Assembly (NCBI RefSeq): GCF_000735195.1
Contig: NZ_JPIM01000002.1
Location: forward strand, 1 to 64,000
Origin: Chloroflexus sp. MS-G
GTDB lineage: Bacteria > Chloroflexota > Chloroflexia > Chloroflexales > Chloroflexaceae
Length of the DNA: 64,000 bases
Reading direction: 5' to 3'
In this document: positions 63,380 through 64,000 of the stretch, piece by piece
Layout of the letters: each line of letters starts with the position of its first letter
Position numbering within the stretch: the stretch's first letter is position 1
Position numbers and translations under genes: made by a program
The notes under the pieces: model-generated
Told to the model about the DNA's origin: nothing
The model's input: the letters and a program-made list of their open reading frames with translations, nothing else
The model's database searches: none

Positions 63380-64000
63380 ATGCTGTACCGTTATGTTCTG
63401 CGCCCAATGTTATTTCGGATCGGCGGCGGTGATGCCGAGACGGCGCACGAACGTACTCTTCACATGCTGGCGCTGATCAGCCGTTCGCGCTTCCTGTGCC
63501 AGGTTCTTGAACAGTTTACGACAATCCGCGATCCCCGGTTGCAGCGTACTGTCTTCGGGGTGTCATTTCCTAATCCGGTAGGACTGGCCGCGGGTATGGA
63601 TAAGGATGGCATAGCGTTGAGGGCATGGGCGGCGCTCGGCTTCGGTTTTGTCGAAGTTGGCACAGTGACCCGTCACCCACAGCCAGGGAATCCTCGACCG
63701 CGCTTGTTTCGTCTTCCTACCCACGAAGCTCTGATCAATCGCATGGGGTTCAACAACGCCGGCGCTGCTGCGCTGGCCGAACGTCTGGCCCACCTGCAAC
63801 CGCCTCCATTGCCGATTGGCGTCTCGATTGGCAAATCGAAAATCACGCCGCTCGAACATGCTATCGATGACTACCGCGAGTCGTTCCGCTTACTCTTTCC
63901 ATACGCAGCATATATAGCGATTAATGTCAGCTCTCCCAATACACCGGGTTTACGTCAGTTGCAAGATGCCGACCAGCTCAGAGGATTGTTAGCCGCACTA
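63380..64000 (+). CDS. pyrD: Dihydroorotate dehydrogenase, class 2 (3' end outside window)
   Basis: The first 207 codons of the quinone-linked, membrane-associated pyrimidine enzyme. The N-terminal helical extension ([11 protein letters not shown]...[12 protein letters not shown]) is typical of class 2. FMN-binding segments [13 protein letters not shown] and GFVEVGTVT follow, and [15 protein letters not shown] contains the class 2 catalytic serine region. ATG 63380 is used; TTG 63362, with GAGGTG upstream, is an alternative start. The gene is cut by the window end. Confidence 0.93.
   Translation, partial: MLYRYVLRPMLFRIGGGDAETAHERTLHMLALISRSRFLCQVLEQFTTIRDPRLQRTVFGVSFPNPVGLAAGMDKDGIALRAWAALGFGFVEVGTVTRHPQPGNPRPRLFRLPTHEALINRMGFNNAGAAALAERLAHLQPPPLPIGVSIGKSKITPLEHAIDDYRESFRLLFPYAAYIAINVSSPNTPGLRQLQDADQLRGLLAAL

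Overview
The window reads as chromosomal DNA of a filamentous anoxygenic phototroph of the Chloroflexus type, probably close to Chloroflexus aggregans. That is an inference from gene content: a PuhE/DUF3623 photosynthetic-complex assembly protein, a group 2a-like uptake [NiFe]-hydrogenase operon, an actinobacterial-style glycogen synthase, OpcA-linked G6PD, and many REC/HD-GYP/GGDEF signalling proteins. No rRNA, tRNA, CRISPR array, phage or transposase gene was seen. The sequence is mostly dense core genome with short operons. A handful of longer gaps hold a family of GC-rich palindromic repeats.

Layout. 0.1-2.8 kb: an ABC-type solute-binding lipoprotein and a Roadblock/LC7 protein. 3.3-7.5 kb: dnaX diverging from a two-gene operon (an unknown 218-aa protein and a McrB-type AAA ATPase). 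7.9-12.6 kb: a small BNR-repeat protein and a histidine kinase overlapping a REC-REC-PAS-GAF-HD-GYP protein. 12.7-15.7 kb: secA. 15.7-22.1 kb: the oxidative pentose phosphate branch (gnd-zwf-opcA on the minus strand, pgl on the plus strand) with an LCP-family gene between. 22.3-34.0 kb: one long minus-strand hydrogenase operon, in transcription order DUF1641, hypA, hypB, hupS, hupL, protease, 103-aa protein, TPR protein, 132-aa protein, NifU-Rieske, NHL, hypC, hypD, hypE. hypF diverges from it at 34.3 kb. 37-41.3 kb: def, a MESH1-like HD protein, an RpiB-like protein, an SDR, and a frameshifted REC/HD-GYP gene. 41.4-48.1 kb (minus strand): an SH3-like membrane protein, a DUF3445 protein overlapping a homocysteine methyltransferase, a GT2 glycosyltransferase with ruvB, and a DEAD-box helicase. 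48.3-51.9 kb: a GGDDF response regulator, tyrS, and a HepT/MntA toxin-antitoxin pair. 52-58 kb: thiamine pyrophosphokinase with a LysE-type exporter, glycogen synthase, a clan GH-A-like glycosidase, and an AcoR-like regulator without the GAFTGA motif. 58.7-64 kb: puhE, an ADP-forming acyl-CoA synthetase with a BioD/DRTGG protein and a small unknown, and the start of pyrD, which runs off the end.

How the genes work together. The hydrogenase locus carries structural, electron-transfer-like and maturation genes, so it looks self-sufficient for a cytosolic uptake enzyme; hypF completes the Hyp set. G6PD, its OpcA partner, lactonase and 6-phosphogluconate dehydrogenase give NADPH from glucose-6-phosphate, and glycogen synthase stores the same carbon. 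ADP-forming acyl-CoA synthetase would make ATP from acyl-CoA. Promoter reading shows a strong recurring pattern: extended -10 boxes of the form TGnTATAAT, usually without a good -35. These helped decide several translation starts.
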